A DNA stretch of 64,000 bases from Dysidea avara (taxonomy: Eukaryota > Porifera > Demospongiae > Dictyoceratida > Dysideidae): assembly GCF_963678975.1 (NCBI RefSeq), contig NC_089285.1, forward strand, positions 6,620,694 to 6,684,693, written 5' to 3'. A model generated the notes under the pieces. The model had not been told where the DNA came from, did not search any database, and saw only the letters and a list, made by a program, of their open reading frames with translations. Shown here piece by piece: positions 54,807-64,000 of this stretch. Each line of letters opens with the position of its first letter. Position 1 is the stretch's first letter. A program made the position numbers and the translations under genes.

Positions 54807-54887
54807 AAGTTGGTGCGCATTTAATAGAAGAAAACAAAGGTGGTGATCAATAATTGGAAACACGTGAATGCAAACCTCCCGTATAAC
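54807..54887. promoter_or_regulatory. Bidirectional NSRP1/GID8 promoter, 81 bp
   Basis: The start codons of NSRP1 (minus) and GID8 (plus) are 81 bp apart, so both 5' UTRs and core promoters must share this interval or overlap the coding starts. It contains a perfect E-box palindrome CACGTG at 54861-54866. No TATA box is obvious. Confidence 0.6.
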
Positions 54888-57800
54888 ATGACAGAATCAA
54901 GTTTGTTTCGTTCAATGTTAATAGGAACGTTCGGTGGTCAGGATGTTTCAGCTAACCAGCCAACACCGAAAGTTGCCGACAAAGAGGAATGGTTGGAAAG
55001 TATTAGGAAGTTTTCCGCTCCTCGTAGTGCGCTCAATGCCATCGTAATGGAATACTTAGTAAAGGAAGGATTTAAGGTAAGTACTGTTAACTGTAATGTT
55101 TGTTATACACACCAGACTTTTTTTTAAGTCGCTTACGTATGTTAACTGGCTCCCTTTATCTATCAGTGTATTAATTGCCCCACTACAACCCCCCATCCCT
55201 GGGGCATACACAGGGTTGTGGTGGAGATTTGACACACCCGAATATTTAATACCCCATAGTAGGGCAAATCTATTATGGTAAATCCCCATCCAGTAGTAAC
55301 AGGGATTTGACATTTTATAGAAAGTAGTAACAAACTGAAAGTTCTATGGCTCTTAAAGAATGGTTGTCATACCTCAAGTTGGGACAACAGTTTTGTTATG
55401 CAAAGCCCCACCTATGACTCAAGGAAGGTAGTGGAGCAATATAGATGCATTAGTCTTGATCAGGCGGGATAGATCTGACTGGTCCCAAGGTCATTGAATT
55501 CTTGTCATGTTAATGGTCAAGGGTGAAAAGTATAACTGCTAAGTCACACACTGGTAAATCCTCTAAGTCACAGATTAAGGTGAAATTGTGTACTTCGGTC
55601 ACAGATCTGCCTATACCCCCTTGTCCAAAATTGTCTGTTAGTAATTAAATATGTGTCCTTTCTAAGTTGGGTTAATATTTTAGGGATAGTTATTTTTAGG
55701 GCTAAAACGAATATTCTAAATGAAAGAGAACGAATATTTTTAGTCAAGAACGAATAATAGAATATTCTATATAATTATAGTGTAATGCTCTTATACAGTG
55801 TACATGTGTTATTTCTTATTATTTGTATTCAATTGTAAAACATCATTAAAATTTGATAAAGTAGGCAGCTTTTGAAATGAAGTAAAAGTGTCTGATGATG
55901 TAGCAACTAGAGGTGTACCGATAAGGATTTTTCAGTTGTAGTGATATCTGATTAATTTGTACCTAAAAGAGCTGATACTGATTATATACCGATTAAATTA
56001 TTGTATATTCGTAAATCAAATAGAACTACAGGTGTAGCTACTGCATGATGTATATTCTAATGATTTGTAGCATTGAGAAAAGAGAAGTGATGTAACTTCA
56101 CTATATTGCACAACTACCTGGTGGTGTGGCCTCTATTACACAACCCAGACAATTAGGCACCGCAAATATTTTAATACATGCTCCTTTGTCCGGATTACTC
56201 CGTGTTTTGATTAGTTACCAAGATGGCTGTTATACACAGGTGATCACTTTAGTTTTCCTGTAGTGCAGTTTTTTATTCTTAAAGTGCAGCTAACAGCTAC
56301 TGTTCTGGGTAAGAATATTTTAACACTAATAGCAGTACTCACACACGTCGTCATATGGCTTCTCGTAACTTAGCGTTTTATAGAATAGTGTAGAGAGGCT
56401 TTCTGTTTGTTTGTAGTGAGCAAAAAGGCTTTTCATAGCTGGCCATGCAAACTAATCGATTCATAGAGTGTTTGTGCCCATTATTACTGAATATGGAAGG
56501 CATATCGGCAACCGATCTGATCACCCTCGTGATCACCAATCCGATTATCGGTACATCTCTAGTCCAGTGTCTGATGTTGTTGAAGTTGTAGAGACTGACA
56601 AAGATTCCTCATTACTAGTGTCTGCCATCTTTACTGTAATTTCGATGCTTCGAATTCAATAATTCCTTCGAACGAAGTCGAATCGAATACGAATTCGAAT
56701 ATTCGGTATATTCGTTTTAGCCCTAGTTATTTTCCCTTCTTGTTTGCTCTGGTGGTGTCATAGTTCCTATCATTTATGTGGAACTGCTTAAATGGTTCTT
56801 ACCTTGTTGACCACTGACAAAAAAAAATGAGAGGTTGATAAATACAATACTGTACGAATTGTATAGTGGGGATCATGGGAAGCAGTAAAACCCGCAATAA
56901 TGGAATAATTGAAAATTTCATAATTCTTTGTGCTCTCTACACTCCTCACTCCATAGCAACTCAAAGCAACACTGCTGACAACACAATTGCGATAGCAGAA
57001 TAATGCCTCAGGATGATAGTTACTGTAAATAGAATGTACACAAATTATCAACTCTAAAACGAACTAACTAAGGACAATCTAACTAACTAACTACACTTAC
57101 TAATGAGCTAACTACACTTCCATACACAATTGCTACAAAACTGAAAGTTCTTTTTGCTATACCTGCTTATACCAGCTGTCAACACATGAGTAACTGCCCA
57201 AATTTATTAGTGACAAAACACTCCACCCCCAAGAAATCTACCCTGGATAGTCATCCATCACCAAATGTGTTTAAAATAACTTCTAAAGTCATACACTACT
57301 TGAAAACTCTTGTTGCTTTGTACAGCATGACTCTATAAGAAATTCAGGTAGTTACATTTCTCAGCAAGCAGAGTTGCTATGAAGTGAGGAGTGCATAAAT
57401 GCTGTAGAGAGCATAAATAATAGTATAATATTTAGAATGTAACTTTCAATTATTCCACTGTTCCGTTATCTCATATTCCGGGCCCGGGGTTTGGGCTTTC
57501 TTACCTAAAAGTATCACTCACAAACCTGTCTCACTTTTTCCTTCTTAATAGCTTAGCAGTATTGATTAGGTGTAACCAAGCCCATAAAAGTCTTCAGAGT
57601 GACTCCACACCCTTCAAACAAATTTCTATGATTTTTTTTCTTACTGCCTGTTGATCCCTTCATTCAAGCATAACTCGATTATGGATAAGGCTATGGACTT
57701 GATTTCACTACAGTATTTTCATGTCACTTTGGCCCAAGATGTGCCTTTTCACCAGCTCCACATGATGATGTGGCTTCATTGCTTTATGGGTGACTGGATT

Positions 57801-59561
57801 ATTTGCAGACGTGCATCTCATACTGTTTTTAACAGGTGGAACATAACTGACAACGAAGTACGTTTGAGTGATTGATGGTGCATGCATTTAACCACATTAC
57901 TTCTTTTAAATACAATCTGTTTGGCACTGTTCGTTTCTTTGATATGGAATACGACGATTCACCAGTAGCATGTGGAAGACAACTACAATTGAGTAGGGAT
58001 CTCAGAAATAAAATGTAATAAACAAGGGAGGTCATCTACACCTGTAGCCATATAGTAATCCCTAGTTCCTCTACTGAAGTAGGAATTAAATGTCCACTAA
58101 TATAGCTGTCAGTATAGATGACCTCCCTTGTTTCATTGCTTTTTTTTTCTGTGATCAAATGTATAATGTCTAATTATTCCTTACGCTTGTCAGAACACTG
58201 TCTTAGTGGCCACCTGTATCACCATTAATAATAAAATTTCCACCTTTGAATTCTTGAAACTTAAATAGTAATCGACTTGTTTTATGCAGCCACTCAGAGG
58301 AGGTCGGAAGCATGCACGTGAGCCCAATGGCTTTGTATTGAAAAGCATACTGGACGTTTTTGGGTACTGAAATACCTCCCGTTTAATGAAATACGACAGG
58401 TACATGGCATTGGCACAATAAGCCCCGTTAAGCCCCACTGAATAAGATAGTTTTTTAAAACTTGGGCTACGTATAAATCACGTGAGATCTTGTGCCAGGC
58501 CACGGATGCTTTAAATGTCTTTGTTGACGAGCTAGAAAGATAGAGATAGGAATCCCACTCGAGAAAACAGTATGAATAAACACCCAAGAAGTCATCCTAT
58601 GTAGCGTACTTCACTAATACACTAGTGGCGTGCGCCCTAGTCGGGATCACACGAGACTAGAAAGATAAAAAAATGCCTCCAGACGAACGATAGCACCAAC
58701 TGGCCACCGCAAAGAAGGCTGGAAATGAGATTCTCACAGCTAACATTCAATGTTGCTGCCCTCCTTCACGCTATACCCTGCCTTGCAATCTCAAAAATGC
58801 AATTAACTCGAAAAAATTTTCGTAGCGCTTATTACGCTTCCGACCTCCTCTGGCAGCCACTGAAAATGTACAATACAAAGTAGTGTGATGACATCAATTA
58901 AGACTATGTTTGGTACACTGTCTATTATTAAAGTGGTGGCCATGGTTTTAGTGTGATTGTATATTACTGATTGCTGTTTTACATTTGATGTGTAATACTA
59001 TTCTTGTAGGATGCTGCAATGGCCTTCAAGCAAGAGGTGGGACTTACCGCGGAAGTCGACATGCAGTTACTGGATGAACAAACTAAAGTACGCAAGGCCG
59101 TTGAGGCAGGTGAAATCCAGACAGCAATGGAACTTGTGAATGACTTTGACCCTGACATATTGGACACTAACCCAAAGTTGTACTTCCACTTACAGCAACA
59201 ACAATTACTGGAGTTGATCAGAAAAGGACAGACTGAGGATGCTCTTGTGTTTGCACAGAACGAGTTATCTGCAAGAGGTGAAGAACACCCGGAATATTTA
59301 GAAGAACTTGAACAAGTAATGGGACTACTGGCATTTGAAGACCCCCACCAGGGACCATTCTCAGAAATGTTACAGAACTCACAACGCATGAAGGTAGCTA
59401 GTGAACTGAATGATGCAATATTAGCCAGTCAGAGCAAGAAGTCAGCGGACAGGTTGTCTACACTGATGAAGATGATTCATTGGGCTCAGAAGGAATTAAA
59501 AGACAATCATGTATCTTGTCCTATGATGGAAGATGTCTCATCGTCAACGCTCACTACATGA
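54888..59561 (+). CDS. GID8: GID8/TWA1, CTLH-complex subunit, two exons
   Basis: GID8 is a scaffold subunit of the CTLH (GID) E3 ubiquitin ligase. Exon 1 is 54888-55076 and ends EYLVKEGFK before GTAAGT. Exon 2 is 59010-59561, after TTGTAG, beginning DAAMAFKQE. Both are phase 0, giving 246 residues against 228 in human. LisH: about residues 45-78. CTLH: about 85-140, with LDTNPKLYFHLQQQQLLELI, the family's hallmark. CRA: the remainder, with ALVFAQNEL, LLAFEDP and a WAQKELK motif near the C-terminus. The start is the first ATG in the frame; upstream codons lack a Met. The N-terminus is about 20 residues longer than usual. The 3.9-kb intron holds nested hAT-like elements and other repeats. Confidence 0.95.
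55697..56725. mobile_element. hAT-like element, 1029 bp, with 8-bp target duplication
   Basis: Ends TAGGGCTAAAACGAATATTC and the complement CGTTTTAGCCCTA. Exact 8-bp flanks GTTATTTT at 55689-55696 and 56726-56733. An 8-bp duplication is the hAT signature. Multiple GAATATTC/ATTCGAAT words lie inside both ends. It contains the element below and no transposase frame. Confidence 0.85.
55908..56561. mobile_element. Nested element with TAGAGGTGTACCGATA ends
   Basis: TAGAGGTGTACCGATAAGG pairs with TTATCGGTACATCTCTA at the right. It lies inside the previous element. Flanks share a GTGTCTGATG word (55889 and 56568), suggesting a duplication at insertion, though not a standard 8-bp one. TAGRGRTGTACCGAT ends are also hAT-like. 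Confidence 0.7.
57600..58019. repeat. Fragment of a dispersed repeat
   Basis: The segment 57655-57760 resembles 3690-3800 (a TTCAAGCATAACTCGATTAT-like word, then ATGGATAAGGCTATGGACTT and GATGTGCCTTTT). A GATATGGAATACGACGATTC word near 57940 is the far part of the same element. Stops occur in all frames. Confidence 0.4.
58020..58133. mobile_element. 114-bp MITE
   Basis: AAACAAGGGAGGTCATCTA and its exact complement bound a 76-bp interior. No clear target duplication. Confidence 0.75.
58287..58862. mobile_element. Element with CAGAGGAGGTCGGAAGC ends
   Basis: CAGAGGAGGTCGGAAGC at the left and GCTTCCGACCTCCTCTGG at the right form a 17-bp inverted repeat. The outermost bases at both ends read CAGCCACT in the same direction, which is unusual. 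Interior 540 bp, no transposase. hAT-like origin is a guess. Confidence 0.55.
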
Positions 59562-60194
59562 TATGTTGTATATATTTTAAAAAAATTTATAAGCGGTATT
59601 TCAATTAGCGCATATGTAATTATTTTATAAGCGTTTATGTAATTAATTATCGCAACAAGTTCCGCGCGCTAAGGAACCGGTGCATCTTGACGCTGTAAGT
59701 GTTTAATAGCAAGGATAGTTTCTTTGCTCTTATGTATGCTGTATTTAGGTTTTGAATGTGTGCACGATTTATGAACTTGTGATTGTGGGTTTCGGTGACT
59801 GGAGGGAGTTTGTATGCAGGCTGGAGAATCAGCTGCTCAGGTATAATACTAGTACATAAGTTGTTAACTGTAACGCTATGTAAGCATCTCATGTGCTGAT
59901 GTTACTTTTAACTTGGCAAGGGTAGGACACTCTTTATTGCTCAATACTGCACTCAAAACGAGTTATCACAAACTCGTTGCAAAGCCTATCTGTCATATAT
60001 AGTGACAAATTTAGTTGCAATACAATTAAGCTCTGTGGAGTTATGGGTTGAAATTTAACTGTGAATTACAACTGATTCCAGACACTTAACAGCCAAGAAC
60101 AAGAAGCAGGTCGCTAATCCTCTAAAACAAGTTTAGAAACCACGATAGGGAAATTTGTGAATAGGGCATATTTACGGATTTTTCATGCGTCACA
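59562..60194. other. GID8 3' flank, no further gene
   Basis: AT-rich 3' flank with repeated ATTATTTTATAAGCG-like words just after the stop. No polyadenylation hexamer stands out. An 81-codon minus-strand frame has no support. Confidence 0.4.
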
Positions 60195-60890
60195 AAAATT
60201 TACGAAACTGGACCATGACTGGACGTATAAAACTTGGCAGTCAATAGACAAAATGTGAAAAAGCAGCTCTGTCAGGTACTCTTATATATTGAAGAAGGTT
60301 TAGGATTGGTTGCTAATGTTTTTAAAAGCTTACTAGCGACATGTTTAGTGAGAAAATTCAATAAGAGGGTGGTTTTGCTCGTACTCATACCTGATATGGA
60401 CATTGGCATAACAGCCTCACTGTTAAAGCTTCGGAGCTCAAACTCCCGACACAACATTGGTGTGAACTGGTTAACAACAAGATGTGTTCAATTACAAAAT
60501 CGGGCTGTTTGTTCAGCAGAAACCTCGACTTCAATTTCGCCATTGGAAATGTACGGTGATATTGAAGTCGAGATTTCTACTGAACACGTAGCACGATTTT
60601 GTAACTGAACACGTCTTGTTGTTAAGCAGCTCACAGCAATGTTGTGTCGGGGGTTTGAGCTCCGAAGCTTTAAAAGTAAGGCTGTTATGCCAATGTCCGT
60701 ATCAGGCATGGGTACTAGCAAAACCACCCTCTTAGCAAAGTTTCTCTCTAAATATCTCGCTAGAAAGCTTTGAAAAACATTAGCAACCAATTCTAAACCT
60801 TCGTTAATACACAAGAGTACCTCATAGGGCTGCTTTTTTACGTTTTGTCCAGTTGCCTCATAAATTTATACGTCCAGTTTCATTTATGTT
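60195..60890. repeat. 0.7-kb inverted repeat with open frames on both arms
   Basis: The arms, about 60195-60540 and 60545-60890, match when inverted at moderate identity. Both end in GAAACTGGAC and both contain AAGCTTCGGAGCTCAAAC-like, GACATTGGCATAACAGCC-like and AAAATCGTGCT-like words. Each arm read inward gives an open frame of 108-124 codons with shared runs (KRVVLL, DIGITA, LLKLRSSN). Because many codon changes alter the residue, the frames are probably by-products of the duplicated sequence rather than proteins. It is a foldback element or an inverted duplication. Confidence 0.7.
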
Positions 60891-61542
60891 CCGTATACTT
60901 CAAGTATGCGCAAATCACAAATTCCCGTATACTAGACCAAGTAGGAAGTTCATACCTAAAAAGTTTATGCAGTTCACGAGTATTTTCTTGTGTTTCAACT
61001 GAACAGTTGCTGAGAAGTCAACTACTGTGCTGCATAGTATGTTTTATAGTGTGTGATCTTCATATAAATCTTTAAACTGGATTGCCTGAAAGTTTAAGCA
61101 AAATTACCCATACAAATTCATGTCAACCATTGCGATGGAATGATGGATTTGCTTCAATTTTCAGTTCATAGGACACCGCCAGATCATACGAACAGTGATT
61201 GTACCATTGCTAAGGACGAGCTAAGTGTCTGGAATTGCCTTAACAAATATAACAAGATTCACTAAGAGCAATCGTGATTGTGTTCAACTCATAGCTTTCC
61301 TGATATGTAACAATTTTCCGTGGTAATGTAAAAAACTGACATGATATTTATTTGCGATGAGTGGTTACAGGACCACAATTGCACACTTACTGTTGATAAT
61401 ACTTGTGTGAAGCATTTGTGGTTGAAGGCTAAACAATTAGGCTAAACAAATAATAAATTATTAGATTTTTCTTACATATTCTCCAGTAACTGTTGTAACT
61501 ATTACCATTATATTGTCATAATGATGATGTACTTGTTTACAG
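60891..61542. other. Interval expected to hold the first exon of XRCC2
   Basis: The first XRCC2 exon should be short (about 10-15 codons). Candidate ATGs near 61143 and 61357 have no convincing in-phase donor, so I leave the exon unplaced. Confidence 0.3.
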
Positions 61543-62852
61543 TTGTTCAGTAGGCTGGGATCATGTGAGATACAAGGAGGGGGTATATTACTATTCAATG
61601 ACCACCTGAAGCCTGGAGCTGATGTTGTACAGCTGTGTGGAGAAGAGAACTGTGGTAAAACTGAAGTGTTGTTAAACATCATTGCCGATACTATCCTCCC
61701 TGATCAATGGAACGAGATTAGGTTACCTGGGAGAAACCTAGCCGTCATTTTCATATCAACAGACCACAAATTTGACCTGTTAAGGCTTGTGTGTATTATG
61801 GAGAACAAGCTGAGGAACTGTATAGAGAAACAGAAATTTAAAAACTCTAAACGTCTTCCTTCAATAGAGGAACAGAAGTCATTGGTGATTTCCTCACTAG
61901 AGCGTTGTCATGTATTCAAGACGTCAAGTCACGATGAGCTATTTAGTACTGTCAACTGGTTAGGGACATTTTTACAGCAAGTTATGAATGTTTGTGTTAT
62001 TGCTATTGACAACATTGCTGCGTACTATTGGATAGAACGAAGCAAACAGGGACCGATAGAGTTTGAATCCAGTCAGAAGAGTATGGTGAACAGTTTAAGG
62101 AAGTTACAACATCATCACTCCGTTGTGTTATATTTCACTACACCATCACTGATGGCAGGCAATAGTGTAAGGGATTTTTCAGTATTGGCAATGATGCAAA
62201 CAAACCCTAGAATCTCTCCTTCAAAAAATAATACTAAATTTTTGTCAGTGATGGATATGCATGCTAATTCCTTTAGGGATGTAAGTTTCATAGGCTGACA
62301 ATGTCAAACTTTTGTATCTGGTGTTTTACAGACAGCTAATCCAGCCTGAAAATCTTACTGAATTTGTAGGTTAGTTTTCATGTCCCAATCAATGATATGG
62401 TAGTAATTTCAGAAAATACAGAAAAGTGTGTGTGCGTGCGTGCGTGCGTGCGTGTGTACAATATATGCAGATACATAATCTTTGACCTCCTAATTATTGT
62501 GTTGCCTTGACAATATATCCCAGCATTTACAAGAAATGCTAACAAGGAATATAATCATAATGTTTTACTCGAACCTGATTGGTTGTACCAGGGGTTAAAC
62601 TGTCACAGCTATGTTATGTACAGTACCACACATCACAGACTTGTCTTGTTGTAGGATGTTGATCCATCATCATATCTTCCTCGTTGCTGGCGCCAGTTCA
62701 CCACTCATCACTACGTCCTCCATCCTGCAATAACCAGCCCACCACCATCAACTGACTGTGTCACCAACAATAATATGTTTGTAGCTATTAGAATACCTCA
62801 TAAATCATTACATCATTTTTGTATCACTGATTCTGGACTGACTGCATCATGA
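61543..62852 (+). CDS. XRCC2: XRCC2, RAD51 paralogue (first exon not found)
   Basis: XRCC2 acts with RAD51D, RAD51B and RAD51C (BCDX2) in homologous recombination repair. Exon 61543-62280 follows a TTTACAG acceptor and starts LFSRLG, which aligns with residue 14 of the human protein (LLARL), exactly where human exon 2 begins. Walker A is GEENCGKTE. Then ISTDHKFDLLRLVCIMEN (human has the same FD-LRLV core), Walker-B-like VCVIAIDNIAAYYWIER and VVLYFTTPSLM. A GTAAGT donor leads to exon 62655-62852, after TTGTAG, with the tail YLPRCWRQF, H..F.ITDSGL and stop. Both junctions are phase 0. The part seen is 311 residues, longer than the human protein (280). XRCC2 Walker A is known to be partly dispensable in vertebrates. 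Confidence 0.88.
62421..62455. repeat. (GTGC)n/(GT)n microsatellite
   Basis: Short GTGCGTGC run in the XRCC2 intron. Confidence 0.9.
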
Positions 62853-63013
62853 CAAGATATTTTCCATGTTAGGAAATGTATTGAATGTCGACGTCATTGC
62901 GCGAAGTCACGATGTAGTAGGATGACGTGTGCATTCTGTTTATAGAATGACCACGCTAGTCTTCGCGCGACTCTTGCTTGATGTTTTGAGTTTAGTAAAA
63001 TTACAATCGTTAA

Positions 63014-63488
<475 letters not shown>

Positions 63489-64000
63489 GTCACACCTACT
63501 TGAAAAATTGTTACTTTGATTCTTTTACAACAAAATGGGGTTGGTTGGTAGGCAACAAAAACAGCTAGATAACTCAGTTTCAAACATGCCATCTCAAGCC
63601 ATCTCTTTTAAAAAAATGTTTGCACTGCACTGTCCACAGACATGTCAAATACCTTCCAGTTACCACATAACTATGTGACATAGCTATAGGCCCAATGAGC
63701 TATAGACAGCACTGAAGGTTCACATTGTAGATCTTCATAGCCACGATGGGGGTCACTGGTCCTAAGGATCTGCACCGGGGTTAGATGTATTTGGGTGACA
63801 AAACGTCTGGTAATTTGAGTCTGGGTACTGAAAAGAACAAGTTGACTTTTGTAAATGGTTGCTTGAATCTATTTGAGTAACCTCTAGCAGTATAATAAGT
63901 TCCACAAAATTATTAACAATTACATTATTGCCAGTCTTAACATGGAGAAATCATTGTACATGAATCATGCTACTTTAATTTCTTTGTGCTTCTAGCTTAT
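63489..64000. other. 3' flank of the ubiquitin relic, no gene
   Basis: No gene recognised to the window edge; no repeat structure stands out. Confidence 0.4.

Overview
The window is animal nuclear DNA: AT-rich, with spliced metazoan genes, short introns and many transposons. No base-level taxonomic marker is decisive. The small introns, the gene set and the style of repeats suggest an early-branching aquatic invertebrate, most likely a sponge; this is inference.

Five protein genes can be named from sequence: PRPF8 (spliceosome core, minus strand, 11.46-18.45 kb, intronless with one frameshift), NSRP1 (nuclear speckle splicing regulator, minus strand, six exons over 35.1-54.8 kb), GID8 (CTLH E3 ligase subunit, plus strand, two exons, 54.9-59.6 kb), XRCC2 (RAD51 paralogue, plus strand, first exon not found, 61.5-62.9 kb) and a decayed two-unit ubiquitin gene (63.0-63.5 kb). 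The left edge holds the last two exons of a membrane protein. A seven-helix receptor-like gene (38.6-39.6 kb) is nested in the 15.5-kb fourth intron of NSRP1. NSRP1 and GID8 are divergent, with only 81 bp between their start codons.

Layout. 0-11 kb: end of the membrane-protein gene, then microsatellites, foldbacks and LINE 3' fragments. 11-19 kb: PRPF8 with a small TA-flanked MITE just upstream of its start codon. 19-26 kb: a field of short DNA transposons, several sharing CAGGGGC-type ends and 5-bp target duplications. 25.9-30.3 kb: a composite repeat block made of a 322-bp near-perfect palindrome, about 3 kb of a 31-bp minisatellite with an 8-unit higher-order period, and a repetitive module ending in (ATT)n. 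30.5-35 kb: decayed LINE pieces. 35-55 kb: NSRP1, whose large intron carries the receptor gene, several DNA elements and one LINE with an intact endonuclease/reverse transcriptase ORF. The LINE interrupts one copy of a locally duplicated segment; the other copy keeps the empty site. 55-64 kb: GID8 (nested hAT-type elements in its intron), a 0.7-kb inverted repeat, XRCC2 and the ubiquitin relic.

Two splicing-related genes (PRPF8, NSRP1) lie in the window but there is no sign they form a unit. The most unusual features are the minisatellite block, a dispersed motif of roughly 20 bp centred on CTCTAATAGAG (about 20 occurrences, often paired), apparent 40-nt introns, and apparent two-base losses in PRPF8 and ubiquitin.
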